Shown here piece after piece: positions 1-7,746 of a DNA stretch of 28,581 bases. Position 1 is the first letter of the stretch. Each line of letters opens with the position of its first letter. Position numbers and translations under genes: made by a program. This DNA is from Firmicutes bacterium CAG:882. Its GTDB lineage: Bacteria > Bacillota > Clostridia > Lachnospirales > Lachnospiraceae. The stretch covers positions 4,748-33,328 of the forward strand of contig FR895453.1 of NCBI GenBank assembly GCA_000435595.1, in the 5' to 3' direction. Under the pieces are notes generated by a model. That model was given only the letters and a program-made list of their open reading frames with translations, was not told where the DNA came from and made no database searches.

Positions 1-692
1 AAGTATTCTCAACAGCAGCAGATAACCAGAGTGCAGTAGATATCAGGGTTGTACAGGGTGAGAGACAGTTCGCAAGAGATAACAAGCTTCTCGGCGAGTT
101 CAGACTTGACGGAATTGCTCCTGCTCCAAGAGGAATACCTAAGATTGAAGTTACATTCGATATTGATGCCAACGGTATTGTTAATGTATCAGCTAAGGAT
201 CTTGGTACAGGCAAGGAGCAGCACATCACAATCACATCCGGATCTAACATGTCCGATGCCGATATCGATAAGGCTGTAAAGGAAGCTGCTGAGTTCGAGG
301 CACAGGATAAGAAGCGTAAGGAAGGCATTGATGCCCGCAATGAGGCTGATTCAATGGCATTCCAGACACAGAAGGCTCTTGATGAGGTAGGCGACAAGAT
401 CAGCGCAGCTGAGAAGGAGAGCATTGAGAACGAGATTAAGGCTCTCAGAGCAATCCTTGACAGAACAAATGCAGAGAGCATGTCCGACAGCGACATCGAT
501 GAGATTAAGGCTGCTAAGGAGAAGCTCATGAATACGGCACAGCCTGTATTCGCTAAGATGTACGAGCAGGCTCAGGGCGCAGCAGGTGCAGCAGGCGCAG
601 GTCCTGACATGAGCAACATGGGTGGTCAGCAGAGTGCATCTTCAAACAATTATGGTGATGATGTTGTTGACGGCGACTACAAAGAGGTATAA
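1..692 (+). CDS. dnaK: Molecular chaperone DnaK (Hsp70), C-terminal part, 5' end outside window
   Basis: ATP-driven cytosolic chaperone that binds exposed hydrophobic peptides and works with DnaJ and GrpE. The reading frame is open from base 3, so only the C-terminal 229 codons are present. They cover the end of the beta-sandwich substrate-binding domain (VQGERQFARDNKLLGEF, then the APAPRGIPKIEVTFDIDANG block) and the helical lid. The disordered tail is rich in Gly, Ala, Ser and Gln and ends in acidic residues (DDVVDGDYKEV), usual for bacterial DnaK. It is followed 124 bp later by dnaJ on the same strand, the common Firmicutes order. The promoter, and any CIRCE or hrcA-grpE genes, would lie upstream of the window. 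Identification is secure; the full length cannot be judged. Confidence 0.97.
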   Translation, partial: VFSTAADNQSAVDIRVVQGERQFARDNKLLGEFRLDGIAPAPRGIPKIEVTFDIDANGIVNVSAKDLGTGKEQHITITSGSNMSDADIDKAVKEAAEFEAQDKKRKEGIDARNEADSMAFQTQKALDEVGDKISAAEKESIENEIKALRAILDRTNAESMSDSDIDEIKAAKEKLMNTAQPVFAKMYEQAQGAAGAAGAGPDMSNMGGQQSASSNNYGDDVVDGDYKEV

Positions 693-698
693 TATGTA

Positions 699-792
699 GA
701 ATTGTGAGTGCAGCGAAGCTGCTGAGCAATTCCAAGAAATCATAAAGTAAGTGGAGTGGATGGCTCAGATGGAGTTATTCACTCCATTTGAG
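699..792 (+). other. Two RNA hairpins in the dnaK-dnaJ spacer
   Basis: The 124-bp spacer carries two inverted repeats. The first (699-732) pairs GAATTG with CAATTC and, inside, GCAGC with GCTGC around a GAA loop. The second pairs 764-775 (CTCAGATGGAGT) with 781-792 (ACTCCATTTGAG) around a five-base loop, with one G-U pair. Neither is followed by a T-tract, so they do not look like intrinsic terminators. They may stabilise or process the transcript between the two cistrons (inference). The second ends 11 bases before the dnaJ Shine-Dalgarno sequence. Confidence 0.55.
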
Positions 793-816
793 TGTATAAT
801 AACAGGAGGAACAACA

Positions 817-1956
817 ATGGCAGATAAGAGAGATTATTATGAGGTGCTTGGGGTACCTAAGACTGCCACTGATGCAGAGCTTAAAAAAGCATACAGAGTA
901 TTAGCTAAGAAGTATCATCCGGATGCAAATCCGGGAGATAAGGAAGCTGAGGCTAAGTTCAAGGAGGCATCCGAGGCTTATGCGGTGCTCAGTGATCCGG
1001 AGAAGCGTTCTAAGTATGACCAGTTCGGTCATGCGGCATTTGACGGCAGTGCAGGTGGTCAGGCATACGATTTTAATATGGATGATATCTTCGGAAGCAT
1101 GGGAGATATTTTCGGAGATTTATTCGGCGGCGGAAGAAGCAGAGCAAGAAGCAACGGACCTATGCAGGGTGCTAATGTAAGAGCGTCCGTGAGGGTTACA
1201 TTTGAGGAAGCTGCTTTCGGATGTGAGAAGGAGCTTGACATAACGCTTAAGGATGAATGTACATCATGTCACGGAACGGGAGCTAAGGCGGGAACATCGC
1301 CTGTACAGTGTCCTAAGTGCGGCGGTAAGGGTCAGGTTGTGTATACACAGCAGTCCTTATTCGGAATGGTCAGAAACGTGACAACATGTCCTGAGTGCGG
1401 CGGTAAGGGAACCATCGTTAAGGATAAGTGTCCTGATTGCCGTGGTACAGGCTATATAGCGAACCGCAAGAAGATTCAGGTCACAATACCTGCCGGAATT
1501 GACAACGGACAGAGTATAAGAATCCGTGGAAAGGGTGAGCCTGGAACCAACGGCGGACCAAGAGGAGACCTTCTTGTAGAGGTTATCGTATCTCCGAGCC
1601 CTGTTTTTGCAAGGGAGGATTACGATGTATTCTCAAATGTCCCTATAAGCTTTGCAGATGCGGCACTCGGAAATGAAATCAGAATTAAGACTATTGACGG
1701 TGAAGTGCTTTACGAGGTTAAAGCGGGAACGCAGAGCGGAACCAGAGTTCGTTTAAAGGGCAAGGGAATTCCTAATCTTCGTGACAGCAAGTTAAGGGGT
1801 GACCATTATGTGACACTCACTGTTAAGGTGCCTGAGAAGATGACTGCTGAGCAGAAGGATGCACTTCGTGCTTACGACGCACTTATGCGCGGTAACAATC
1901 CGACGGATACAACTGAGGGCGGAACTACCAAGAAGAGAAAAGGTTTATTTAAGTAA
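817..1956 (+). CDS. dnaJ: Co-chaperone DnaJ (Hsp40, type I)
   Basis: J-domain co-chaperone that delivers clients to DnaK and stimulates its ATPase. The start is ATG 817, preceded by AGGAGGA (804-810); the open frame extends 22 codons further up but without a better site. The 379-residue product has the N-terminal J domain with HPD (in KKYHPDANPG), a Gly/Phe-rich stretch (FGSMGDIFGDLFGGG), then four zinc-binding CxxCxGxG repeats: CTSCHGTG, CPKCGGKG, CPECGGKG and CPDCRGTG. A C-terminal substrate-binding and dimerisation region follows. Length and domain order fit the family. It lies downstream of dnaK with two hairpins between, and the next gene starts 29 bases after its stop, so dnaJ may share a transcript with the two unrelated genes behind it. 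Confidence 0.97.
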   Translation: MADKRDYYEVLGVPKTATDAELKKAYRVLAKKYHPDANPGDKEAEAKFKEASEAYAVLSDPEKRSKYDQFGHAAFDGSAGGQAYDFNMDDIFGSMGDIFGDLFGGGRSRARSNGPMQGANVRASVRVTFEEAAFGCEKELDITLKDECTSCHGTGAKAGTSPVQCPKCGGKGQVVYTQQSLFGMVRNVTTCPECGGKGTIVKDKCPDCRGTGYIANRKKIQVTIPAGIDNGQSIRIRGKGEPGTNGGPRGDLLVEVIVSPSPVFAREDYDVFSNVPISFADAALGNEIRIKTIDGEVLYEVKAGTQSGTRVRLKGKGIPNLRDSKLRGDHYVTLTVKVPEKMTAEQKDALRAYDALMRGNNPTDTTEGGTTKKRKGLFK

Positions 1957-1985
1957 GAATAACAATATGAATAAAGGAGCAGAGT

Positions 1986-2825
1986 ATGATCATAGTTGAA
2001 CCTTGTGCAGGACTTGGCAATCGTTTTCTTGGCATGGCATCAGCTTATCACTGGGCGCAGCAGACCGGTGATGAGCTTACCGTGCTGTGGAAAACCGAAC
2101 GTGTTATGGGAGCGAGAAATGAGGCTGTGTTCTCTCTGCCGGATGGAATAAGGGTTATCCATGCCAAGGATTTTGGGTATAAGGATAAGCCCTTTTCCCA
2201 TTTCAGATATCAGATGCTTGAGAAGAAGCTGAGAAAGAAAGCGGACTACTTCTCGGATGTCGATATGACGAACGACTTGTTTGTCGAGAAGGGGAATGCC
2301 TATTATGAGGAGGTTATGAAAAATAATGACCTAAAGTTCATAAGGGCATTTTCACAGTTTCATGATTTTTCGGGAATAGACAGACCGCTTGAATTTATTA
2401 AGCCGACGGACTATGTGAGGGAAAAGGCGGATTCTGTTATAAGCGGAGTTGACAGCAGCTCGAATATCGGTGTACATATAAGACGTACCGATAATCAGGT
2501 GTGTATAAATAACAGTCCGCTTGAAGTATTTATAGAGGCGATGGAAAAAGAGATTGAGAAGGACGACAGGGTGACCTTCTATATCGCGTCCGATGATTTG
2601 GACACTATTTTGGAGCTCAAAAGACGCTTCGGCGACCGCATTTACTATATGGCGGAGAAGAACTTCGAGCGCGACAGCGACAAAGGAATAGCGGATGCCT
2701 TTGCCGAGCTTATATGCCTTTCGCATGCAAATAAGATTATAGGAAGCTTTTACTCGACATATTCGCGCATAGCGGCTATGCTTTCAGGTATAGAATTGGA
2801 GGTTGTGAAAAAGACAGATGCTTGA
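1986..2825 (+). CDS. Fucosyltransferase-like glycosyltransferase (GT23/NodZ-type fold)
   Basis: Predicted 279-residue cytosolic glycosyltransferase. The N-terminus reads CAGLGNRFLGMASAY, matching the GLGNR loop found in alpha-1,2- and alpha-1,6-fucosyltransferases. Residues 164-169 are HIRRTD, the GDP-fucose-binding Arg motif in the form typical of NodZ and FUT8 relatives rather than the HIRRGD form of GT11. A second conserved part, FYIASDD followed by GSFYSTYSRIAA, fits the C-terminal nucleotide-sugar half of that superfamily. The start ATG has AAAGGAG just upstream. There is no signal peptide or membrane segment. It sits 29 bases behind dnaJ and overlaps the next membrane-protein gene by 8 bases, suggesting co-translation. 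Donor and acceptor are not known; fucosylation of a cell-surface glycan is inference. Confidence 0.7.
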   Translation: MIIVEPCAGLGNRFLGMASAYHWAQQTGDELTVLWKTERVMGARNEAVFSLPDGIRVIHAKDFGYKDKPFSHFRYQMLEKKLRKKADYFSDVDMTNDLFVEKGNAYYEEVMKNNDLKFIRAFSQFHDFSGIDRPLEFIKPTDYVREKADSVISGVDSSSNIGVHIRRTDNQVCINNSPLEVFIEAMEKEIEKDDRVTFYIASDDLDTILELKRRFGDRIYYMAEKNFERDSDKGIADAFAELICLSHANKIIGSFYSTYSRIAAMLSGIELEVVKKTDA

Positions 2826-3948
2826 ACAAATGAAAAAGGCGGTTCGGAAAAACTATAAGAAGCTTTTCATCATGCTGGGTGTCGCGATAGTGATATGCCT
2901 TGGCTTCTGCGTTCCGTATATAGTGTACAGCCATATAAAGCCGATTGAGCTTGACTCACTCAGGGACGATGTTGACTTGGACGAGATACTTGACGCCGAG
3001 GAGTACGATAAGTTTAATGGAAAGATAGTAACGGTTGATGTGAGATATGTGCTTGACCAGTACTACAAAAAGACGAGCTCGACATCCTCGACAAATGTTG
3101 TGGGATACGGATACCTCATATACGATGAGGAGAGCGGATATATGCTCGGTATCTACTCCGACGCCGCTGACGGAAGAAAGATATGGTCGAAGCAGGCGGA
3201 TGCTACATATAATTATCTCACCGATAGTACGGACAAAAAGCCAAAGAACGTGACGATTACGGGAAAATTCCGCAAAATGACGGGCTCTGAGCTTAACAAC
3301 TTCAAAAAGACAGCGGGTGAGTGGGCGAGCGACCTGTTCGACGCCGATTACCGCGATTGCACGCTCATGTACACGATAGACAGCGATGTCAACTTCTTTT
3401 TTATGAGCGAGTCACTTATATTTCCTATAGTCATGATTGTGATGTTCGCAATCATACTGCTGATTGTGTTTATCTCATACGCTACAGGCAGCTCGGTAAA
3501 GAAGATTAAAAAGTTCGCTAAGAAGAACAACCTTGACATGTCTGAGTTGGAGAGAGATTTTGCCACGGCGTCAAATGTGGGAAAAGTATCAACATGGGCG
3601 ACTGCAAGTTTAATACTTGTCGGAAATAAGTTTACCTTTTCCATGGAAGGAACTAAGTGGAAAGTGTTTAAAAATAACGACCTTGTGTGGGTATACTATA
3701 CCAGAATCAACTCAAGGTACAGCGTTAACAGCTACAGGCTGACGGCAATTCATTATGATAAGAAGGCCAGCTATATAAGCCTTGCAGGAAAGCAGGCGGA
3801 AGAATGTATGCAGCAGGCTATGGAGTGCTACAGCCAACGCCTGCCACGCACAATCGTCGGATATTCCAATGATTTATCAAAGGAATTCAGGAAGGACTAC
3901 GACAAGTTCCTGTCACATAAATATAACAGCTACGGTGAGTCAAACTAG
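2818..3948 (+). CDS. Two-pass membrane protein of unknown function
   Basis: A 376-residue protein I cannot place in a named family. It has a basic N-terminus, a membrane segment at about residues 16-38, a polar domain of roughly 160 residues (40-200), a second membrane segment at about 201-224 and a basic C-terminal domain of about 150 residues starting SSVKKIKKFAKK. By the positive-inside rule the 40-200 part should be outside the cell and both ends inside. The outer domain begins with an acidic helix (LRDDVDLDEILDAEEYD). The start overlaps the glycosyltransferase gene by 8 bases, so the two are probably co-translated. Its stop is a TAG inside CTAG, which also supplies the stop of the convergent carboxypeptidase gene. 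Confidence 0.8.
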   Translation: MLEQMKKAVRKNYKKLFIMLGVAIVICLGFCVPYIVYSHIKPIELDSLRDDVDLDEILDAEEYDKFNGKIVTVDVRYVLDQYYKKTSSTSSTNVVGYGYLIYDEESGYMLGIYSDAADGRKIWSKQADATYNYLTDSTDKKPKNVTITGKFRKMTGSELNNFKKTAGEWASDLFDADYRDCTLMYTIDSDVNFFFMSESLIFPIVMIVMFAIILLIVFISYATGSSVKKIKKFAKKNNLDMSELERDFATASNVGKVSTWATASLILVGNKFTFSMEGTKWKVFKNNDLVWVYYTRINSRYSVNSYRLTAIHYDKKASYISLAGKQAEECMQQAMECYSQRLPRTIVGYSNDLSKEFRKDYDKFLSHKYNSYGESN

Positions 3949-5138
3949 AAAAACATGCGCATCAACTGCCGGATATAGTCGATATATCCGGCTTTTTTTA
4001 TGCTCTCGCATGCGACTATATCGATACTGCCTATCGGCGTGCCGTCGTACTCGTACACGAGCATTCCCAGCGTGTCGCCCTCGCAGACAGGAGCCTCCGT
4101 GTCGGCGAGCAGCTCGAAGTGACAGTTAATTTTTTCGGCATCGTAGCTGTTCATGAAAATGTAAGAAAAATTACCGCTGTAGGAGCAGCTCACATTGGAC
4201 TTTACTCCGCCCTTGACCTTAATCTGCGGGAGCTCGGGAGGCATTGTGTCTTCATAGCGGCTCACGATTCCGTAGCCGTAATTTAGGAGTGAGATGCAGT
4301 CGGCAACGCGCTGTTTGCCCGTCGGGGAGTGCATGACGACCGCAATCAGGTCGATATCGTTTTTGTTCGCCGTCGCGGACAGACAGAAACCTGCAAGGCT
4401 TGTCGAGCCTGTTTTTAGTCCTGTTGCCCACTCATACTGCCGTATGAGCTTGTTGGTATTGGTCAGACCGAAATCCGAGTCGCCGCGTCTTGTCGAGTGG
4501 ATGATTGTGTCCATCCAAATAGTGGAATAGTCATGAATCTGGGGGTATTTGGTTATAAGCTCTCTCGACATATATGCGACATCGCGTGCGGTGGTCTCAT
4601 GCCCATCGGCATCAAGCCCGCAGCAGTTGACAAAGTGGGTGTTGCGCATGCCAAGACCCGTGGCACGCTCGTTCATCTTGTCGACAAATGCACCCTCCGA
4701 GCCACAGATGTGCTCCGCCATGGCGACACACGCGTCGTTTGCACTTGCGATTGCGATACATTTAATCATCGTCTCGACGGTCTGCGTCTCGCCGGGCTCG
4801 AGAAATACCTGGCTTCCGCCCATGCTCGCCGCGTGCTCGGACACGGTGACGGTCTCGTCGAGCGTGATTTTTCCGTCTGCGAGGGCGTCAAAAATCAGTA
4901 TCAGAGTCATTATCTTGGTTATGCTTGCAGGTCTTAATTTTGTGTCGGCATCCTTTTCGTAGATTACTCTTCCCGTCGAGGCTTCCATGAGGATTGCGGA
5001 CGGGGCACTCACGTCGGGCTCGGCACAGAGTAGGCTGTATGTAATATTCATCGTGAAGCAGACAAAAAGGAGGAGCAGGCAGACAAGCCTTTTAAAAATG
5101 CGCCGCGATGTTATGCGCTGTACAAAGAAATTGGACAT
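3945..5138 (-). CDS. D-alanyl-D-alanine carboxypeptidase (S11 family, DacA/DacF-like)
   Basis: Penicillin-binding protein that removes the terminal D-Ala from peptidoglycan pentapeptides outside the cell. The 397-residue product has a signal or anchor segment (about residues 17-39), then the three penicillin-fold motifs: S72-I-T-K75 with the nucleophile Ser, S132-A-N134, and K242-T-G244. A C-terminal beta domain as in PBP5 follows, and the extreme C-terminus is amphipathic (YIDYIRQLMRMFF), as in membrane-attached members. I chose ATG 5138 because AGGAG (plus-strand 5149-5153) lies 10 bases upstream; the 16 extra upstream codons lack such a site. The last 4 bases overlap the convergent gene, and its 3' end encodes that gene's terminator. 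No clear terminator of its own was found. Confidence 0.93.
   Translation of the reverse strand: MSNFFVQRITSRRIFKRLVCLLLLFVCFTMNITYSLLCAEPDVSAPSAILMEASTGRVIYEKDADTKLRPASITKIMTLILIFDALADGKITLDETVTVSEHAASMGGSQVFLEPGETQTVETMIKCIAIASANDACVAMAEHICGSEGAFVDKMNERATGLGMRNTHFVNCCGLDADGHETTARDVAYMSRELITKYPQIHDYSTIWMDTIIHSTRRGDSDFGLTNTNKLIRQYEWATGLKTGSTSLAGFCLSATANKNDIDLIAVVMHSPTGKQRVADCISLLNYGYGIVSRYEDTMPPELPQIKVKGGVKSNVSCSYSGNFSYIFMNSYDAEKINCHFELLADTEAPVCEGDTLGMLVYEYDGTPIGSIDIVACESIKKAGYIDYIRQLMRMFF
3968..3999 (+). terminator. Intrinsic terminator of the dnaK-dnaJ-glycosyltransferase run, inside the convergent gene
   Basis: A perfect 10-bp stem pairs GCCGGATATA (3968-3977) with TATATCCGGC (3983-3992) around a 5-base loop, followed by seven T (3993-3999). 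It starts 20 bases after the stop of the membrane-protein gene and is read correctly for + transcripts. The same bases encode the C-terminal residues KKAGYIDYIRQ of the carboxypeptidase on the opposite strand. Confidence 0.85.
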
Positions 5139-5168
5139 ATTGGTGGTACTCCTGAATATCTTTACCAT

Positions 5169-5174
5169 ATTATA
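5169..5174 (-). promoter_or_regulatory. Likely -10 box of the carboxypeptidase gene
   Basis: On the minus strand a perfect TATAAT lies 31 bases before the chosen ATG, which would put the transcript start about 24 bases before the codon and keep the AGGAG site in the leader. No convincing -35 box lies 16-18 bases upstream, so the call is tentative. Confidence 0.4.
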
Positions 5175-5263
5175 GTCAGTGAACACTGAAAAAGAACCGA
5201 TAATATATAAATTTGAGGGAATAATATTGGAAAAATGATGATGTAAAGGATAACGCGGCTCAG

Positions 5264-6634
5264 ATGAAAAAACGGACCAAGGGTAAGCTTAGGTTTAAGG
5301 GGGACAAGACAGAACTCATCCTTCATGAAAAAAATATGTACATGGCGCTTGCGGTCACGGCATTACCGCTCATGCTCTCGAACTTCATAATTGCGCTTCT
5401 CGACATAGCGGATACCTTCTTTGTGGGGCAGATGAATAATGCATCCGCCGCACAGGCGGGAATCGGAATTGCATGGCCCGTCATAAACATAATGCTTGCC
5501 TTCAACAATGGTCTTTCCGCGGCGGGAATAGCGGTTATCAGCCGAATGTTCGGTGAGGGAAATAAAAAGAAAGCTGCACATTACGGAGGACTTCTTCTGA
5601 TGACTGCCTGTGCAATGGGACTGACCATAAATATTATGCTTTTTGCTGCGGCACCGGTGCTTATGCGTTTTATGGGGGCGGACGGGGATGTGCTCACGGA
5701 GGCGGTCGTCTACCTTAAAATAAGCTCGTTTGAGATGCTTCCGCTATTTTTGTTTTCGGCTTTCTGCGCAATGAGACAGGCGATGGGGGATATGGTGCTT
5801 CCTGTTATATTTTCGCTCATTGCGGCGGTTGTGAATATCACGCTTATCGCGCTGCTTGTGGTGGGCTTTGGTCTTAGAGCGCGAGGGGCTGCAATCGCCT
5901 CAGTGGCGGGACAGCTTAGCATACTGCCGTTTTACGGTAAAAGACTGATAAAGGGCGGCGCAGATAAGCTTGCAGTCAGAGGTGGGCTTCATATAGACAA
6001 AAAGAGCTTGGCACTTCTCTTTAAGATTGCGGCACCATCCGTTGCAAGCCAGGTGGTCGGCTCTTTCGGCTTTATAATCCTGCAGGCGATAATTTTACAG
6101 GCAGGGCAGGAGGTGTCAGCGGCATTTTCAATCGGAAATAAAATATCCAACATTCTGCTGGCTGTTGTTATGGCACTTGGAACATCCATGTCGGCATTTG
6201 TCGGGCAGAATACGGGCGCAAAAAATGTGGCAAGGGCAGAGGAGGCATATAAATCAAGCAGGAATATGTCACTCATACTGACGGTGGCAGGGCTTGTTTT
6301 ATTATTTCCTGTGAGAAGAGAAATTGTCGGGGTCATGTCAACGGATAAGGAAACGGTGCGGGCGGCAATGGAGTATGTGGTCGTGGTGCTTCTGACTCTG
6401 CCGGGACTTGCATTTTATCAGAATTATATGGGGTTTTTTAACGGTTCGGGGAATACGAAGCTGTCATTGTATATGACGTTTGCATGGATATGGCTTTTCA
6501 GAATCCCGCTCCTGCTTAGCTTTAACAGATGGACATCGTTCGGCAGAGCGGGAGTGTGGTATGCAATGGCAGTGAGCAACATTGCAGTAACTTTTGTCGG
6601 AAGGCTGCTGTTGAGACGGGTAAAATATGAGTGA
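5264..6634 (+). CDS. MATE family multidrug/toxin efflux transporter
   Basis: Cation-coupled antiporter of the MATE family, exporting drugs or metabolites across the membrane. The 456 residues match the usual length and show two homologous bundles of about six membrane segments each. The first carries the typical start (LPLMLSNFIIALLDIADTFFVGQ) in which the Asp of DIADTFF is the usual ion-site residue. The second bundle starts near SVASQVVGSFGFIILQAI and contains the family's Gly- and Asn-rich G-Q-N-T-G-A loop. The N-terminal 24 residues are basic. The start ATG has only a weak, distant AAAGGA site, so an internal start at the next Met cannot be excluded. It is divergent from the carboxypeptidase gene across 125 bp. 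The substrate is unknown. Confidence 0.92.
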   Translation: MKKRTKGKLRFKGDKTELILHEKNMYMALAVTALPLMLSNFIIALLDIADTFFVGQMNNASAAQAGIGIAWPVINIMLAFNNGLSAAGIAVISRMFGEGNKKKAAHYGGLLLMTACAMGLTINIMLFAAAPVLMRFMGADGDVLTEAVVYLKISSFEMLPLFLFSAFCAMRQAMGDMVLPVIFSLIAAVVNITLIALLVVGFGLRARGAAIASVAGQLSILPFYGKRLIKGGADKLAVRGGLHIDKKSLALLFKIAAPSVASQVVGSFGFIILQAIILQAGQEVSAAFSIGNKISNILLAVVMALGTSMSAFVGQNTGAKNVARAEEAYKSSRNMSLILTVAGLVLLFPVRREIVGVMSTDKETVRAAMEYVVVVLLTLPGLAFYQNYMGFFNGSGNTKLSLYMTFAWIWLFRIPLLLSFNRWTSFGRAGVWYAMAVSNIAVTFVGRLLLRRVKYE

Positions 6635-6663
6635 TGGACTTTTCATGGTTTATAAGGTATAAT
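6635..6663 (+). promoter_or_regulatory. Sigma-A-type promoter for the lipoprotein gene
   Basis: TGGACT (6635-6640) and a perfect TATAAT (6658-6663) are separated by 17 bp. It begins directly after the MATE stop codon and lies about 65 bp before the lipoprotein ATG, so the lipoprotein gene probably has its own transcript. Confidence 0.6.
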
Positions 6664-6727
6664 GTGTATGTGAATATGTGTAACTGTATTCATATTATAT
6701 AAATTGATATAAAAGGGGAATAAGGAT

Positions 6728-7645
6728 ATGAGAAGAAAAATAGGAAGATTTGCAGTTATATTGTCATCGGTTATTCTGACGGCTGCGGTACTTTCTGCAT
6801 GCAGAAAGAAGGACGGTATTTCTGAGATCAGCAGATCGTTCGAGTACAGCGAATCGGAGACATTGACCACGAAACCGAGTAGCGCTGAGAAAGTAAGTGA
6901 AAAGACGACAGAGACCGAAAAGAACACAAAGGAGTCGACTAAGGAGACGACAACCAAGACCACCGAGAAGGAGACAACTACAGAGGAGACGCTGACGGGT
7001 GCTGCGGTGTATTTTGGAGGTAAGGACAGTGTATTTAATACATTGCCGATGTTTGATGCGGGAGTATTTGAGGAGCATTTTGATAAGAGCTATGTGGAAG
7101 GGCTTCGTTTCAGCGGTGTGACAGAGAAGAACTATACAAGCTATCTGCAGAGTGTGCTCAATGCAGGCAAATATACTCTCAACAGTCAGGATGGAACAAG
7201 AGCCTATCTTGCGGCATCGACGGGAAAAATGTGTGTTACATTAATTTATAAGGACGGCACGATGTACATTGAGGCAGGAGAGAGCTATTGGGATATTCTT
7301 ACGCTTGCCGAGCAGCAGACGGAGGAACCGACTAAGCCTTCTGAGAGCACGGATTCAAGATACAGCTATTTTGACAATAAGGATCTTGTATTTTCAAATG
7401 TTCCTTACATGACAGAGGGCAGCTTTACCGGATATGAGGCAGTTGACAATGGTGGAATAATGACATTTGACGGAATATCGGACGAGGCATTTAATTCATA
7501 CTGTGAGTATCTTGAAAGCAGCGGATTTTTATTCTCAAGCTCAACGCCGGATGGTCTTACAAGCTATTATGTAAGGGATGATATTATTGTAACGGTGACA
7601 CATGCCGGAACCGGTATGACACTCAAGGTTATAAAGCAACAGTAA
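6728..7645 (+). CDS. Lipoprotein with Thr-rich linker and a duplicated domain
   Basis: Exported, lipid-anchored protein of 305 residues; function unknown. Residues 1-25 are a lipoprotein signal peptide ending in the lipobox LSAC, with Cys25 the predicted lipidation site. A low-complexity linker rich in Thr, Lys and Glu (about residues 46-92) would span the cell wall. Two homologous domains follow, starting at Tyr95 (YFGGKDSVF) and Tyr214 (YFDNKDLVF), each about 90 residues; they share the pattern YFxxKDxVFxxxPxxxxGxF, then SY, DG and a C-terminal VT strand. The gene has its own promoter and an AAGG-type binding site at the ATG. No neighbour indicates a pathway. The duplication suggests a binding role, but no ligand can be named. 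Confidence 0.85.
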   Translation: MRRKIGRFAVILSSVILTAAVLSACRKKDGISEISRSFEYSESETLTTKPSSAEKVSEKTTETEKNTKESTKETTTKTTEKETTTEETLTGAAVYFGGKDSVFNTLPMFDAGVFEEHFDKSYVEGLRFSGVTEKNYTSYLQSVLNAGKYTLNSQDGTRAYLAASTGKMCVTLIYKDGTMYIEAGESYWDILTLAEQQTEEPTKPSESTDSRYSYFDNKDLVFSNVPYMTEGSFTGYEAVDNGGIMTFDGISDEAFNSYCEYLESSGFLFSSSTPDGLTSYYVRDDIIVTVTHAGTGMTLKVIKQQ

Positions 7646-7746
7646 ACAGGTAAAAAAAATAGGGTAGAAAAGTATATAAATTAATGTCACAATCTAACCA
7701 TAATATATTTTAACGTCAAATCGTAAATATGTATGGGAGGATTGTG

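Noticed and set aside
795..800. TATAAT just before dnaJ as an internal dnaJ promoter
   Set aside because: The transcript would start around 807, inside the dnaJ ribosome site, and no -35 box lies 16-18 bp upstream.
4294..4962. Plus-strand open frames opposite the carboxypeptidase gene
   Set aside because: They are antisense shadows of a gene with all catalytic motifs on the minus strand, lack ribosome sites and have no recognisable domains.
7672..7700. Search for a CcpA cre site or a promoter ahead of GH74
   Set aside because: AT-rich hexamers are present, but no -35/-10 pair with proper spacing and no cre-like palindrome could be supported.
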